64,000 bases of DNA, from assembly GCF_014207745.1 (NCBI RefSeq), contig NZ_JACHJB010000003.1, positions 496,001-560,000 of the forward strand, read 5' to 3'. Below, piece after piece: positions 10,653 through 18,761 of the stretch. The stretch comes from Nonomuraea muscovyensis (GTDB taxonomy: Bacteria > Actinomycetota > Actinomycetes > Streptosporangiales > Streptosporangiaceae). Position 1 is the first letter of the stretch; every line of letters starts with the position of its first letter. The position numbers and the translations under genes were made by a program. The notes under the pieces were generated by a model. That model saw only the letters and a list, made by a program, of their open reading frames with translations, ran no database searches and was not told the DNA's origin.

Positions 10653-10838
10653 ATGGCGAAGAAGTCGCTGATCGCCAAGGCGGGGCGCAAGCAGAAGTTC
10701 GAGGTCCGGGCCTACACGCGGTGCTCCCGCTGTGGTCGGCCGCGCGCCGTCTACAGGAAGTTCGGCCTGTGCCGCGTGTGCTTCCGTGAGATGGCGCACC
10801 GGGGCGAGCTGCCTGGCATCACCAAGTCCAGCTGGTAG
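10653..10838 (+). CDS. rpsN: 30S ribosomal protein S14, zinc-binding short form
   Basis: The 61-residue protein starts MAKKSLIAKAGRKQKFEVRA and ends ELPGITKSSW. It is the short, type Z form with four cysteines in CSRC and CRVC (near residues 24-43) that form a zinc ribbon. Zinc-containing forms are usually expressed in zinc-replete conditions, with a zinc-free copy elsewhere under Zur. No such copy is in this window. Confidence 0.96.
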   Translation: MAKKSLIAKAGRKQKFEVRAYTRCSRCGRPRAVYRKFGLCRVCFREMAHRGELPGITKSSW

Positions 10839-10843
10839 CTAGT

Positions 10844-10873
10844 CTTGGGGGCGGCGCCACCGTCGCCCCCAAG
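10844..10873 (+). terminator. 10-bp hairpin between rpsN and rpsH
   Basis: CTTGGGGGCG (10844-10853) pairs perfectly with CGCCCCCAAG (10864-10873) across a 10-base loop, six bases after the rpsN stop. It splits the spc operon at an unusual place; the remaining 150 bases to rpsH have no clear promoter. Confidence 0.6.
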
Positions 10874-11025
10874 CGGCTCATCAGCGGGCCGTACATATTC
10901 ACTGTCAAACCCAGGGTGCTCCGACGCGGAGCGCCCATGACCGCGCCGAAGGTCCACCGGCAGAGCAGTGCTGACGCACTGGACGCTTGGCCGACTGGAA
11001 ACCGCGGCGAGGAAGGCCACTGGCC

Positions 11026-11424
11026 ATGACGATGACCGACCCGATCGCAGACATGCTCACGCGTCTGCGTAACGCGAATTCGGCATACCACGAAAGCGTG
11101 TCGATGCCGTACTCCAAGATCAAGGCGCACATCGCCGAGATCCTCCAGCAGGAGGGTTACATCCAGGCTTGGACCGTCGAGGACGCCAAGGTTGGCAAGA
11201 ACCTCGTGGTGGAGCTCAAGTTCGGGCCGACCCGTGAGCGGTCGCTGGCGGGCCTGCGCCGGGTGTCGAAGCCCGGTCTGCGGGTCTATGCGAAGAAGGA
11301 CAACCTGCCCCGCGTCCTGGGAGGGCTGGGCGTCGCGATCATCTCGACGTCCCACGGTCTCATGACGGACAAGCAGGCCGGCAAGCGTGGCGTGGGCGGG
11401 GAAGTCCTCGCCTACGTCTGGTAG
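11026..11424 (+). CDS. rpsH: 30S ribosomal protein S8
   Basis: S8 is a primary 16S binder and, in E. coli, the spc operon repressor. The ATG at 11026 (MTMTDPIADMLTRLRNANSA, 132 residues) follows GAGGAAGG at a good distance; the ATG at 11032 is the alternative. The C-terminal motif GISTSHGLMTD is here IISTSHGLMTD near residue 105. rplF starts 16 bases later. Confidence 0.96.
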   Translation: MTMTDPIADMLTRLRNANSAYHESVSMPYSKIKAHIAEILQQEGYIQAWTVEDAKVGKNLVVELKFGPTRERSLAGLRRVSKPGLRVYAKKDNLPRVLGGLGVAIISTSHGLMTDKQAGKRGVGGEVLAYVW

Positions 11425-11440
11425 AGGGGAGGAACCCAGC

Positions 11441-11983
11441 ATGTCGCGAATCGGACGGCTGCCCATCCCTGTGCCCAACGGCGTTGACATCACGATCAAC
11501 GGCCGGGATGTCCAGGTCAAGGGCCCGAAGGGCACGCTTTCTCACAAGGTCGCCGAGCCCATCGTCGTGGCTCGGGACGATGACGGCACCATCGCCGTCT
11601 CCCGGCCCAACGACGAGAACAAGGTCCGTGCGCTGCACGGTCTGTCCAGGACGCTCATCGCCAACATGGTGCAGGGCGTCACCCAGGGTTACTCCAAGAC
11701 CCTTGAGATCGTCGGTGTCGGTTACCGCGTCCAGGCCAAGGGGCCGACGCAGCTGGAGTTCGCGCTGGGCTTCAGTCACCCGGTCATCGTGGACGCCCCC
11801 GAGGGCGTCACCTTCCGCGTTGAGAAGCCGACCCTGTTCCACGTGGACGGCATCGACAAGCAGAAGGTCGGCGAGGTCGCGGCCAACATCCGCAAGCTGC
11901 GCAAGCCCGACCCGTACAAGGGCAAGGGCGTGCGCTACCAGGGCGAACAGATCCGCCGCAAGGTCGGAAAGGCTGGTAAGTAG
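11441..11983 (+). CDS. rplF: 50S ribosomal protein L6
   Basis: L6 lies near the sarcin-ricin loop and factor-binding site. The 180-residue product starts MSRIGRLPIPVPNGVDITIN and ends KGKGVRYQGEQIRRKVGKAG with the conserved C-terminal motif. GGGGAGGAA precedes the ATG at 11441. rplR starts two bases after its stop. Confidence 0.97.
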   Translation: MSRIGRLPIPVPNGVDITINGRDVQVKGPKGTLSHKVAEPIVVARDDDGTIAVSRPNDENKVRALHGLSRTLIANMVQGVTQGYSKTLEIVGVGYRVQAKGPTQLEFALGFSHPVIVDAPEGVTFRVEKPTLFHVDGIDKQKVGEVAANIRKLRKPDPYKGKGVRYQGEQIRRKVGKAGK

Positions 11984-11985
11984 GC

Positions 11986-12369
11986 ATGGCTCCGAAGACT
12001 GCGTTCAGCAAGCACACGGCTGCCCGCACCGTCTCGCGGGCCCGCCGTCACCGCCGCGTCCGCAAGAACGTCGTCGGCACGACCGCGCGTCCGCGTCTGG
12101 TCGTCAACCGTTCGACCCGTCACATGTTCGTCCAGATCGTGGACGACACCGTCGGCCACACGCTGGTCAGCGCGTCCACCATGGACCCCGCGCTGCGCTC
12201 GCTCGAGGCGGACAAGACGGAGAAGGCCAAGAAGGTCGGCGAGCTCCTCGCTCAGCGGGCCAAGGAAGCCGGGATCACCGCTGTCGTGTTCGACCGTGGT
12301 GGCAACCGCTACGCCGGGCGCATCGCCGCCCTGGCGGACAGCGCCCGCGAAGGTGGGCTCGAGTTCTGA
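11986..12369 (+). CDS. rplR: 50S ribosomal protein L18
   Basis: L18 carries 5S rRNA to the central protuberance. The product has 127 residues with RARRHRRVRKNVVGTTARPR near the N-terminus and the C-terminal RGGNRYAGRIAALADSAREG signature. It is in the normal rplF-rplR-rpsE order. Confidence 0.97.
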   Translation: MAPKTAFSKHTAARTVSRARRHRRVRKNVVGTTARPRLVVNRSTRHMFVQIVDDTVGHTLVSASTMDPALRSLEADKTEKAKKVGELLAQRAKEAGITAVVFDRGGNRYAGRIAALADSAREGGLEF

Positions 12370-12396
12370 TATGGCAACTGAGATGAGGAACCACTG

Positions 12397-13026
12397 ATGG
12401 CTGCAGCTCCGCGTCGCGGTGGCGGCACCGGTGGCGAGCGGCGGGACCGTCGTGACGATCGCCGCGGTGGCGCCGCCGACAAGGGCGTCTCGTACATCGA
12501 GCGCGTAGTGAAGATCAACCGAGTGGCCAAGGTCGTGAAGGGTGGTCGTCGCTTCAGCTTCACCGCCCTCGTCGTCGTCGGCGACGGCAACGGCCTGGTC
12601 GGTGTCGGCTACGGCAAGGCCAAGGAAGTCCCCGCGGCCATCGCCAAGGGTGTCGAAGAGGCGAAGAAGCACTTCTTCAAGGTGCCTCGCATCCAGGGCA
12701 CGATCCCGCACACCGTGCAGGGCGAGGAGGCGGCCGGTGTCGTCTTCCTGCGTCCGGCCTCGGCCGGTACCGGCGTCATCGCCGGTGGCCCGGTGCGTGC
12801 GGTCCTGGAGTGCGCGGGCATCCACGACGTGCTCTCCAAGTCGCTCGGCTCCGACAACCCGATCAACATCGTGCACGCCACCGTGGCGGCTCTGAAGGGC
12901 CTCTCCCGGCCCGAGGAGATCGCCGCCCGCCGTGGCCTGCCGATCGAGGACGTCGCGCCGGCCAGGATGCTCAAGGCTCAGCGTGAGGGCATCGCCGAGG
13001 CCGCCGCGGCGAAGGCGGTGAGCTAG
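12397..13026 (+). CDS. rpsE: 30S ribosomal protein S5
   Basis: S5 acts in decoding fidelity at the mRNA entry site. The 209-residue product has a Gly/Arg-rich N-terminal extension of about 35 residues, the dsRBD-like part (IERVVKINRVAKVVKGGRRF), then GVGYGKAKEVPAAIAKGVEE. GAGGAA lies upstream of the ATG at 12397. It overlaps no neighbour; rpmD follows after two bases. Confidence 0.97.
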   Translation: MAAAPRRGGGTGGERRDRRDDRRGGAADKGVSYIERVVKINRVAKVVKGGRRFSFTALVVVGDGNGLVGVGYGKAKEVPAAIAKGVEEAKKHFFKVPRIQGTIPHTVQGEEAAGVVFLRPASAGTGVIAGGPVRAVLECAGIHDVLSKSLGSDNPINIVHATVAALKGLSRPEEIAARRGLPIEDVAPARMLKAQREGIAEAAAAKAVS

Positions 13027-13028
13027 TC

Positions 13029-13211
13029 ATGGCACGCCTGAAGATCACTCAGGTTCGCTCGAAGATCGGTGGCAAGCAGAACCAGCGTGACTCGCTGCGT
13101 TCGCTTGGCCTGAAGCGAATCGGCGATGTCGTCGTCAAGGAGGACCGGCCCGAGATTCGCGGGATGGTCGCCGTGGTGACGCACCTCGTCGAGGTGGAAG
13201 AGGTCGACTAG
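13029..13211 (+). CDS. rpmD: 50S ribosomal protein L30
   Basis: The 60-residue product MARLKITQVRSKIGGKQNQR has the L30 motif RDSLRSLGLKRIGDVVVKED. It is a small 50S protein at the usual place between rpsE and rplO, separated from each by two bases. Confidence 0.96.
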   Translation: MARLKITQVRSKIGGKQNQRDSLRSLGLKRIGDVVVKEDRPEIRGMVAVVTHLVEVEEVD

Positions 13212-13213
13212 TC

Positions 13214-13669
13214 ATGACTGACAAGGCTCCGCTCAAGATTCACGATCTGCGTCCTGCTCCGGGCGCCAACAAGGCCAAGATCCGTAAGGGTCGCGGCGAG
13301 GCGTCCAAGGGCAAGACCGCCGGTCGCGGTACCAAGGGCACCAGGGCGCGCACCGGGGTCCACCTCGGGTTCGAGGGTGGCCAGGTGCCGCTGCAGAGGC
13401 GTCTGCCGAAGCTCAAGGGCTTCTCCAACGCCCTGTTCAAGACGACCTACCAGGTCGTCAACCTGGACAAGCTCGGTGAGCTGTTCCCCGAGGGCGGCGA
13501 CGTCACCGTGGAGACGCTGGTCGCCAAGGGTGCTGTTCGCAAGAACCAGCTCGTCAAGGTGCTGGGCACCGGTGAGATCTCCGTCGCGGTCAACGTGCAG
13601 GCGCATGCCTTCTCGGCCGCCGCGAAGGAAAAGATCGCCGCTGCTGGTGGCTCCGTTACCGAGCTGTAG
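13214..13669 (+). CDS. rplO: 50S ribosomal protein L15
   Basis: L15 is a late assembly protein. The 151-residue product has the extended basic N-terminal arm (RKGRGEASKGKTAGRGTKGT, near residues 24-43) and the C-terminal VNVQAHAFSAAAKEKIAAAG. It is the last ribosomal gene before secY and is followed by a strong hairpin. Confidence 0.97.
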   Translation: MTDKAPLKIHDLRPAPGANKAKIRKGRGEASKGKTAGRGTKGTRARTGVHLGFEGGQVPLQRRLPKLKGFSNALFKTTYQVVNLDKLGELFPEGGDVTVETLVAKGAVRKNQLVKVLGTGEISVAVNVQAHAFSAAAKEKIAAAGGSVTEL

Positions 13670-13683
13670 TTTCGCTATGACGA

Positions 13684-13716
13684 GGCGTGGGGGCCCTGAC
13701 AATGGGCTCCCACGCC
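13684..13716 (+). terminator. 13-bp hairpin after rplO
   Basis: Bases 13684-13696 pair with 13704-13716 with one G-U pair and a 7-base loop (TGACAAT), 14 bases after the rplO stop. It probably ends the spc ribosomal unit, so secY-adk may have its own promoter in the 120 bases that follow; I could not pick one reliably. Confidence 0.65.
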
Positions 13717-13840
13717 CGTAGTGCGTTAGAGTTCGCGAGACGGCAGGATTCTGTCCTGCTCGTTTGTACCTGAGACTTCAGATGGCAGACCCCCGCTCCA
13801 TCGCATACCCACATCGCCGTATAGGCGCGCAGGAGGGACC

Positions 13841-15151
13841 GTGCTGACCGCGTTTACCCGGGCGTTCCGGACGCCGGACCTGCGCAAGAAGTTGCTCTTC
13901 ACTCTGGGCATCATCGCGCTGTTCCGCCTTGGCTCGGTTCTTCCGACTCCAGGCGTTCACGTCGAGAATCTCGCCGCCTGTTACGACCAGGCCCGCACGG
14001 GCGACACCGGCAACATTTACGGGATGGTGCAGCTGTTCAGCGGCGGCGCGCTCCTGAAGCTGTCGATTTTCGCCCTCGGCATCATGCCGTACATCACCGC
14101 GAGCATCATCCTCCAGTTGCTCGTCGTCGTGATCCCACGCCTTGAGGCGTTGAAGAAGGAAGGACAGTCAGGCCAGACCAAGATCACGCAGTACACGCGT
14201 TATCTGACGATCGGCCTCGGCGTCCTGCAGTCCACCGCCTTCATCGCGCTCGCGCGCTCCGGTCAGCTCTTCCCCGACTGTCAGCAGAGCGTGCTGATCA
14301 ACCCGAACGACGTCTTCCAGATCGTCACGATGGTCATCATCATGACGGCTGGCACCTCGGTCATCATGTGGCTCGGTGAGCTCATCACCGATCGCGGTGT
14401 CGGCAACGGCATGTCGATCCTGATCTTCACCTCCGTCGTGTCGATCTTCCCGTCCGAGCTGGCCAACATCTTCCAGGCCAACAAGTTCACCTTCGCCGTG
14501 GTCATGGTGGTCGGCATCTTCATGATCGCCGCGGTGGTCTTCGTGGAGCAGGCGCAGCGCCGCATCCCGGTGCAGTACGCCAAGCGGATGGTCGGCCGCA
14601 GGATGTACGGCGGCACGTCCACCTACATCCCGCTGAAGGTCAACCAGGCCGGCATCATCCCGGTCATCTTCGCCTCGTCGCTGCTCTACCTGCCGCAGCT
14701 GGTGACCTCGCTGTTCGCCAACGCCGAGAACCCCAACGCGGTCGTGCAGTGGATCTCGCAGAACCTCGCCACGGGCGACACGGCGATCTACATGATCACG
14801 TTCTTCTTGTTGATCGTGTTCTTCACGTACTTCTACGTGTCCATCACGTTCAACCCCCCTGAAGTAGCCGACAACATGAAGAAGTACGGTGGGTTCATTC
14901 CGGGCATCCGTCCGGGCCGGCCGACGGCTGAATACCTGAACTTCGTGCTCACCCGTCTGACCGCGCCCGGCGCGCTCTATCTGGGTCTCATCTCCATGGT
15001 CCCGATCGTGGCGCTCTCGGTGGCCGGTGCGAGCCAGAACTTCCCGTTCGGAGGGACGAGCATTCTGATCATGGTTGGTGTCGGCCTGGACACGGTCAAG
15101 CAAATCGAGAGCCAGCTGCAGCAGCGTAACTACGAAGGTTTCCTGCGGTAG
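13841..15151 (+). CDS. secY: Preprotein translocase subunit SecY
   Basis: SecY is the protein-conducting channel of the general secretion system in the cytoplasmic membrane, working with SecE, SecG and SecA. The 436-residue product has ten hydrophobic segments, family signatures such as GVGNGMSILIFTSVVSIFPS, and the C5 loop region GIRPGRPTAEYL. The GTG at 13841 follows AGGAGGG. The TAG stop shares base 15151 with the adk GTG. Confidence 0.97.
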   Translation: MLTAFTRAFRTPDLRKKLLFTLGIIALFRLGSVLPTPGVHVENLAACYDQARTGDTGNIYGMVQLFSGGALLKLSIFALGIMPYITASIILQLLVVVIPRLEALKKEGQSGQTKITQYTRYLTIGLGVLQSTAFIALARSGQLFPDCQQSVLINPNDVFQIVTMVIIMTAGTSVIMWLGELITDRGVGNGMSILIFTSVVSIFPSELANIFQANKFTFAVVMVVGIFMIAAVVFVEQAQRRIPVQYAKRMVGRRMYGGTSTYIPLKVNQAGIIPVIFASSLLYLPQLVTSLFANAENPNAVVQWISQNLATGDTAIYMITFFLLIVFFTYFYVSITFNPPEVADNMKKYGGFIPGIRPGRPTAEYLNFVLTRLTAPGALYLGLISMVPIVALSVAGASQNFPFGGTSILIMVGVGLDTVKQIESQLQQRNYEGFLR

Positions 15152-15801
15152 TGCGTCTCGTTCTGGTCGGGCCCCCCGGAGCGGGAAAGGGGACGCAGGC
15201 CCAGTACATCGCATCGAACCTGTCCATCCCGAAGATCTCGACAGGTGACATTTTCCGTGCCAACGTCTCTGGCGGCACGGAGCTCGGCAAGTTGGCCAAG
15301 ACCTACATGGACCGCGGCGACCTGGTGCCCGACAAGGTCACCATCGCCATGGTCCGTGACCGCCTCTCGGAGGACGACGCGCAGGACGGGTTCCTGCTCG
15401 ACGGCTTCCCCCGCAACGTTCCCCAGGCCGAGATCCTGCGCGACATGCTCAAGGACTGGGGTCAGGCGCTCGACCTGGTGCTGGAACTCGTCGTCGACGA
15501 CGACGAGGTGGTCAGGCGGCTGGCCGGGCGGCGCACCTGCAGCCAGTGCGGGCGCATCTGGCACGTCGAGTTCGACGACAAGCAGGACGACCTGTGCGAC
15601 GCCTGCGGCGGATCGCTCTTCCAGCGTGACGACGACAAAGAGGAGACCATCCGGCACCGCCTGGAGGTCTACCAGGAGCAGACGGCGCCGCTCGTCGCCT
15701 ACTACGCCGACGAGGGCATCCTGGTCGGGGTCGACGCGACGGGACCGGTCGAGGAGGTCACCCAGCGGGCCATGGAGGCCATCCGCCCGTTCATGGGATA
15801 G
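15151..15801 (+). CDS. adk: Adenylate kinase, zinc-LID type
   Basis: It interconverts ATP+AMP and 2 ADP in the cytoplasm. The product has 216 residues. The P-loop GPPGAGKGTQ is at residues 7-16 and DGFLLDGFPRN near 79-89. The LID domain carries Cys130, Cys133, Cys149 and Cys152 in a C-x2-C...C-x2-C pattern that binds structural zinc in the long-form family. Translation is coupled to secY by the one-base overlap. Confidence 0.97.
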   Translation: MRLVLVGPPGAGKGTQAQYIASNLSIPKISTGDIFRANVSGGTELGKLAKTYMDRGDLVPDKVTIAMVRDRLSEDDAQDGFLLDGFPRNVPQAEILRDMLKDWGQALDLVLELVVDDDEVVRRLAGRRTCSQCGRIWHVEFDDKQDDLCDACGGSLFQRDDDKEETIRHRLEVYQEQTAPLVAYYADEGILVGVDATGPVEEVTQRAMEAIRPFMG

Positions 15802-15819
15802 CTGTAAGGATCGAATGTC

Positions 15820-15849
15820 CGAGGTGGCACGAGTTTTCGTGCCACCTCG
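15820..15849 (+). terminator. Perfect 13-bp hairpin after adk
   Basis: CGAGGTGGCACGA (15820-15832) pairs perfectly with TCGTGCCACCTCG (15837-15849) around a GTTT loop, 19 bases after the adk stop. It is the clearest terminator in the first 20 kb, separating secY-adk from map. Confidence 0.75.
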
Positions 15850-15912
15850 CGGCTATTGTGGGGGAATTGGGCTCCCGCGTCCGCCCGTTGCATACCCTGG
15901 GGGTGCCGAGAC

Positions 15913-16722
15913 GTGTTCAAGAAGAACAGGCATGGAATTCAGATCAAGACGGCCGAGCAGCTCGACAAGATGCGCGCTGCCGGCCTTGTCGTCGGACGCA
16001 CGCTGGACCTGCTGAGGCGCGTGGTCGAGCCCGGGATGACGCCGCTCGACCTCGACGTCATCGCCGAGAAGGCCATCAGGGACGAGGGGGCCGTCCCGTC
16101 CTTCAAGGGCTACCAGGGGTTCCCGGCGACGATCTGCGCCTCGGTCAACGACGAGGTCGTCCACGGCATCCCGACCAACGCCCGCAAGCTTCGCGAGGGC
16201 GACATCATCTCCATCGACTGCGGTGCCATCCTCGACGGGTGGCACGGCGACTCCGCGGTGACGGTGCCCGTCGGCGAGGTCGATCCCAAGCTCACCGAGT
16301 TGATGCGGGTCACCGAGGAGGCGATGTGGCGGGGCATCGCCGCGCTGTCGATCGGCCGGCGACTGTCCGACATCGGGTACGAGATCGAGAAGTACGTCCG
16401 GTCGCAGGGCCGCTTCGGCATCCCGGCGGAGTACGGCGGCCACGGCATCGGCACCGAGATGCACATGGAGCCGTGGATCGCCAACCACGGCCGCCCCGGC
16501 CGGGGTCCCTCCCTGGAGGAGGGGATGTGCCTGGCGATCGAGCCCATGGTCAACCTGGGCACCGAGCGGACGCGCGTCCTGGCCGACGACTGGACGGTCG
16601 TGACGATCGACGGCAAACAGTCCGCGCACTTCGAGCACAGCGTCGCCGTGACACATAATGGACCTTGGGTGCTGACCGCCCTCGACGGGGGCGCGGAGCG
16701 TCTGGCGCAACTGCATAACTAG
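15913..16722 (+). CDS. map: Methionine aminopeptidase, type I
   Basis: It removes the initiator methionine from nascent proteins. I choose the GTG at 15913 (MFKKNRHGIQIKTAEQLDKM, 269 residues); codons upstream overlap the adk hairpin. The metal ligands of the M24 fold are visible: Asp in SIDCGA, Asp in HGDSAV, His in GGHGIG, Glu in AIEPM and Glu in FEHSVA. There is no N-terminal zinc extension. Confidence 0.95.
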   Translation: MFKKNRHGIQIKTAEQLDKMRAAGLVVGRTLDLLRRVVEPGMTPLDLDVIAEKAIRDEGAVPSFKGYQGFPATICASVNDEVVHGIPTNARKLREGDIISIDCGAILDGWHGDSAVTVPVGEVDPKLTELMRVTEEAMWRGIAALSIGRRLSDIGYEIEKYVRSQGRFGIPAEYGGHGIGTEMHMEPWIANHGRPGRGPSLEEGMCLAIEPMVNLGTERTRVLADDWTVVTIDGKQSAHFEHSVAVTHNGPWVLTALDGGAERLAQLHN

Positions 16723-16738
16723 CCGGGGAGTGGTGGGC

Positions 16739-17173
16739 ATGTCGCAGAGCCCCGAGATGCGAGCCTCCGACGTCGAACGTGACCGGGTGGCCGCAGTGCT
16801 CCGGGAACACACCGCGGTGGGGCGGCTCACCATGGACGAGTTCAACGAACGGCTGGAGCAGCTCTACAAGAGCAAGACGTACGGCGAGCTGGCCCGGCTG
16901 ACCGCCGACCTGCCGGACGTGGACCTGCGCCAGCGCCAGGTGGCGAAGGTGCCGGAGGCGGCCGTCGCGAAGAAGCAGCACGCCGGCATGCGCGCGGCCT
17001 GGGGCGCCTGGGCGATGGCCAGCTCGATCAACTGGGCCATCTGGCTGATCATCAGCGTCACCTCCGGCGACATGGTCTACCCGTGGCCGCTGTGGGTGAT
17101 GGGGCCGTGGGGCGTCATCCTGCTCGTGAGCAGCGTCTTCGGCGGGAACGAGGACAACAAGAAGAAGTCCTGA
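16739..17173 (+). CDS. DUF1707 domain membrane protein
   Basis: The 144-residue protein starts with the DUF1707 module (residues ~7-60: MRASDVERDRVAAVLREHTA, then GRLTMDEFNERLEQLYKSKT). Two hydrophobic segments follow near residues 90-109 and 117-136, and the tail is NKKKS. DUF1707 is a short actinobacterial domain usually attached to membrane segments; its role is unknown. The ATG at 16739 follows CGGGGAG at 8 bases and is preferred over the GTG nine bases upstream. It is 16 bases after map and may be co-transcribed with it. Confidence 0.85.
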   Translation: MSQSPEMRASDVERDRVAAVLREHTAVGRLTMDEFNERLEQLYKSKTYGELARLTADLPDVDLRQRQVAKVPEAAVAKKQHAGMRAAWGAWAMASSINWAIWLIISVTSGDMVYPWPLWVMGPWGVILLVSSVFGGNEDNKKKS

Positions 17174-17278
17174 GTGTGCACAAGTGCATTCTGCGCATTC
17201 CTCCACAGAACGTAGCGGCGAATCTTCCTAACGTGAGCGGTGTCCAGAACAGACGACACCCCTCACCGGAGGAACGAC

Positions 17279-17698
17279 ATGCGTAAGATCCTCGCCACCG
17301 CCGCCCTCGCCGGCTCCGTGGTCACCGGCCTGGCGCTCACCGCCCCGGCCGCCCAGGCGGCCACCGCCTCCGCCCCCGTGGCCGCCGCCTCCCAGACGGC
17401 GCCGGTGCACAAGTGGGGCAAGTTCTACTCGGCCAACCACAAGGCCTACACCTACGGCTACACCTGGAAGTCGAAGGGCAAGGTCCACACCAAGTGGTAC
17501 GGCAAGGAGTTCACGAACAAGGCCGGCTGGGTCTGGTTCCGCTACGAGCTCCACGGCGGTGGCGGCGGCAAGTTCGCCCTGAAGTGGGACGGCTCGCACA
17601 GTGGCACCTGGTCCAAGAAGGGCATCAAGAAGCTCTACACCTACACCTGCTGGGGCGGGAAGTTCACCGCGTGCGGCAAGGTGTACCGCATCTACTGA
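17279..17698 (+). CDS. Small secreted Lys/Tyr/Trp-rich protein, function unknown
   Basis: The 139-residue product begins MRKILATAALAGSVVTGLAL with a clear Sec signal peptide and a likely cut after AQA near residue 31. The mature ~108 residues are basic and aromatic (repeated YTYGYTWKSKGK and WYGKEF style segments), with a pair of Cys near the end in CWGGKFTACGK that could form a disulphide. The ATG at 17279 follows GGAGGAAC. I recognise no family. The aromatic/Lys bias could suit binding to cell wall, carbohydrate or nucleic acid, but that is a guess. Confidence 0.8.
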   Translation: MRKILATAALAGSVVTGLALTAPAAQAATASAPVAAASQTAPVHKWGKFYSANHKAYTYGYTWKSKGKVHTKWYGKEFTNKAGWVWFRYELHGGGGGKFALKWDGSHSGTWSKKGIKKLYTYTCWGGKFTACGKVYRIY

Positions 17699-18166
17699 CG
17701 CGTGGCCGGCGGCCGCTGAGCCCGTCCCGGACCCGCTGGTTCGCACTGCCGGCTCCTACGAGCCGCGGGGCAGCCACACGGGGGCGCAGTGCGGAGGGCG
17801 CCGGGAAGCGGCCGTGACGGCACGGCGCACGACAGCGACGCGACAGGCCCGCCGGGGAACCGGCGGGCTTGTCCGCGTTGCGGCTCGCGACCCATCGGCA
17901 TCACGGGGCCACGGAGCCGGGGTCGCTCGGCCGCGGTGAAGGGGCCGGAGGGGCGGCGGAGTGGGGTAAACTGGCGCCTGGTTGTGTCAGGACACCTGGC
18001 ACGCGTTTCGCGTTTTAGTCTCAGGTGTCGTACACTCCTTAGTCGGCTCACTATGACCATCGCGCGTCGGCGGCCTTTGCCGGTTGCCGCTCTCTTCGAA
18101 GCGTGAGGTCGCGGCTGCTTAGTGAACCGGAGCCTCAGACGATCGATCAGTGAAACGCGAGGGATT
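17699..18166 (+). other. 468-base gap before infA
   Basis: No gene is supported here. The stretch holds the strong hairpin at 17843-17872, an inverted CAGGTGTC-like element near 17990-18030 and a possible -10 hexamer TACACT (18031-18036) for infA whose -35 region is poor. Confidence 0.5.
17843..17872 (+). terminator. 13-bp hairpin with GGAA loop
   Basis: Bases 17843-17855 pair with 17860-17872 with one G-U pair, closed by a GGAA (GNRA) tetraloop. It lies 145 bases after the secreted-protein gene and 295 before infA, so it is a likely terminator of the upstream unit. Confidence 0.6.
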
Positions 18167-18388
18167 TTGGCCAAGAAAGACGGCGCCATCGAGATCGAGG
18201 GCACTGTGGTCGAGTCGCTCCCGAACGCCATGTTCCGGGTGCAGCTCGACAACGGCCATAAGGTCCTGGCCCACATCAGCGGACGGATGCGGATGCACTA
18301 CATCCGGATTCTGCCTGACGACCGGGTGGTCGTGGAACTGAGCCCCTACGACCTCAGTCGTGGGCGGATCGTCTACCGATACAAGTAA
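18167..18388 (+). CDS. infA: Translation initiation factor IF-1
   Basis: IF-1 binds the ribosomal A site during initiation. The start is a TTG at 18167, giving the standard 73-residue OB-fold protein AKKDGAIEIEGTVVESLPNA...RGRIVYRYK after the initiator Met; GCGAGGGA lies just upstream. The longer upstream reading has no similarity to IF-1. A rare TTG start may keep expression low. rpmJ follows after 24 bases. Confidence 0.95.
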   Translation: MAKKDGAIEIEGTVVESLPNAMFRVQLDNGHKVLAHISGRMRMHYIRILPDDRVVVELSPYDLSRGRIVYRYK

Positions 18389-18412
18389 GACGTCTGAGGA
18401 ACACGAAGGACA

Positions 18413-18526
18413 ATGAAGGTAAAGCCGAGCGTCAAGAAGATCTGCGACAAGTGCAAGGTGATCCGCCGGCACGGTCGCGTCATGGTGATCTGCGACAACC
18501 TGCGCCACAAGCAGCGCCAGGGCTAG
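18413..18526 (+). CDS. rpmJ: 50S ribosomal protein L36, zinc form
   Basis: The 37-residue product is MKVKPSVKKICDKCKVIRRH then GRVMVICDNLRHKQRQG. Cys11, Cys14, Cys27 and His32 form the zinc site of the C+ form. CACGAAGGA lies 3-11 bases upstream. The order infA-rpmJ-rpsM-rpsK is the standard alpha operon order. Confidence 0.96.
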   Translation: MKVKPSVKKICDKCKVIRRHGRVMVICDNLRHKQRQG

Positions 18527-18535
18527 TCGCCGCAA

Positions 18536-18586
18536 GGCTCCTCCGAGTCCGCCCCAGCAGGGAGCGGGCTCGACGCATGAGGAGCC
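18536..18586 (+). terminator. Extended two-part hairpin after rpmJ
   Basis: GGCTCCTC (18536-18543) pairs with GAGGAGCC (18579-18586). Inside it GAGTCCGC pairs with GCGGGCTC, giving a long interrupted stem ten bases after the rpmJ stop. It could be a terminator or a leader structure for the S13-S11-S4 unit that follows 176 bases later. Confidence 0.5.
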
Positions 18587-18761
18587 GGAGTCAGTAATAG
18601 CGCGTCACACCTGAGCAGGCGGCGTCACCGGGTTCCGGCCCGGGGGCAGCGGGCCGTACCACTCAGGAGACCCCCGGTCGGAGGCCGGGGCCCTCACCCC
18701 GGGCATGGGGAGGGGTAGTGAGGCGCAAGACCTCCGCCACACCGAAGGAGAATGCCCGACC

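Noticed and set aside
17240..17278. Longer start for the secreted basic protein
   Set aside because: It would place 13 polar residues before the signal peptide, and GGAGGAAC lies just before the ATG at 17279.
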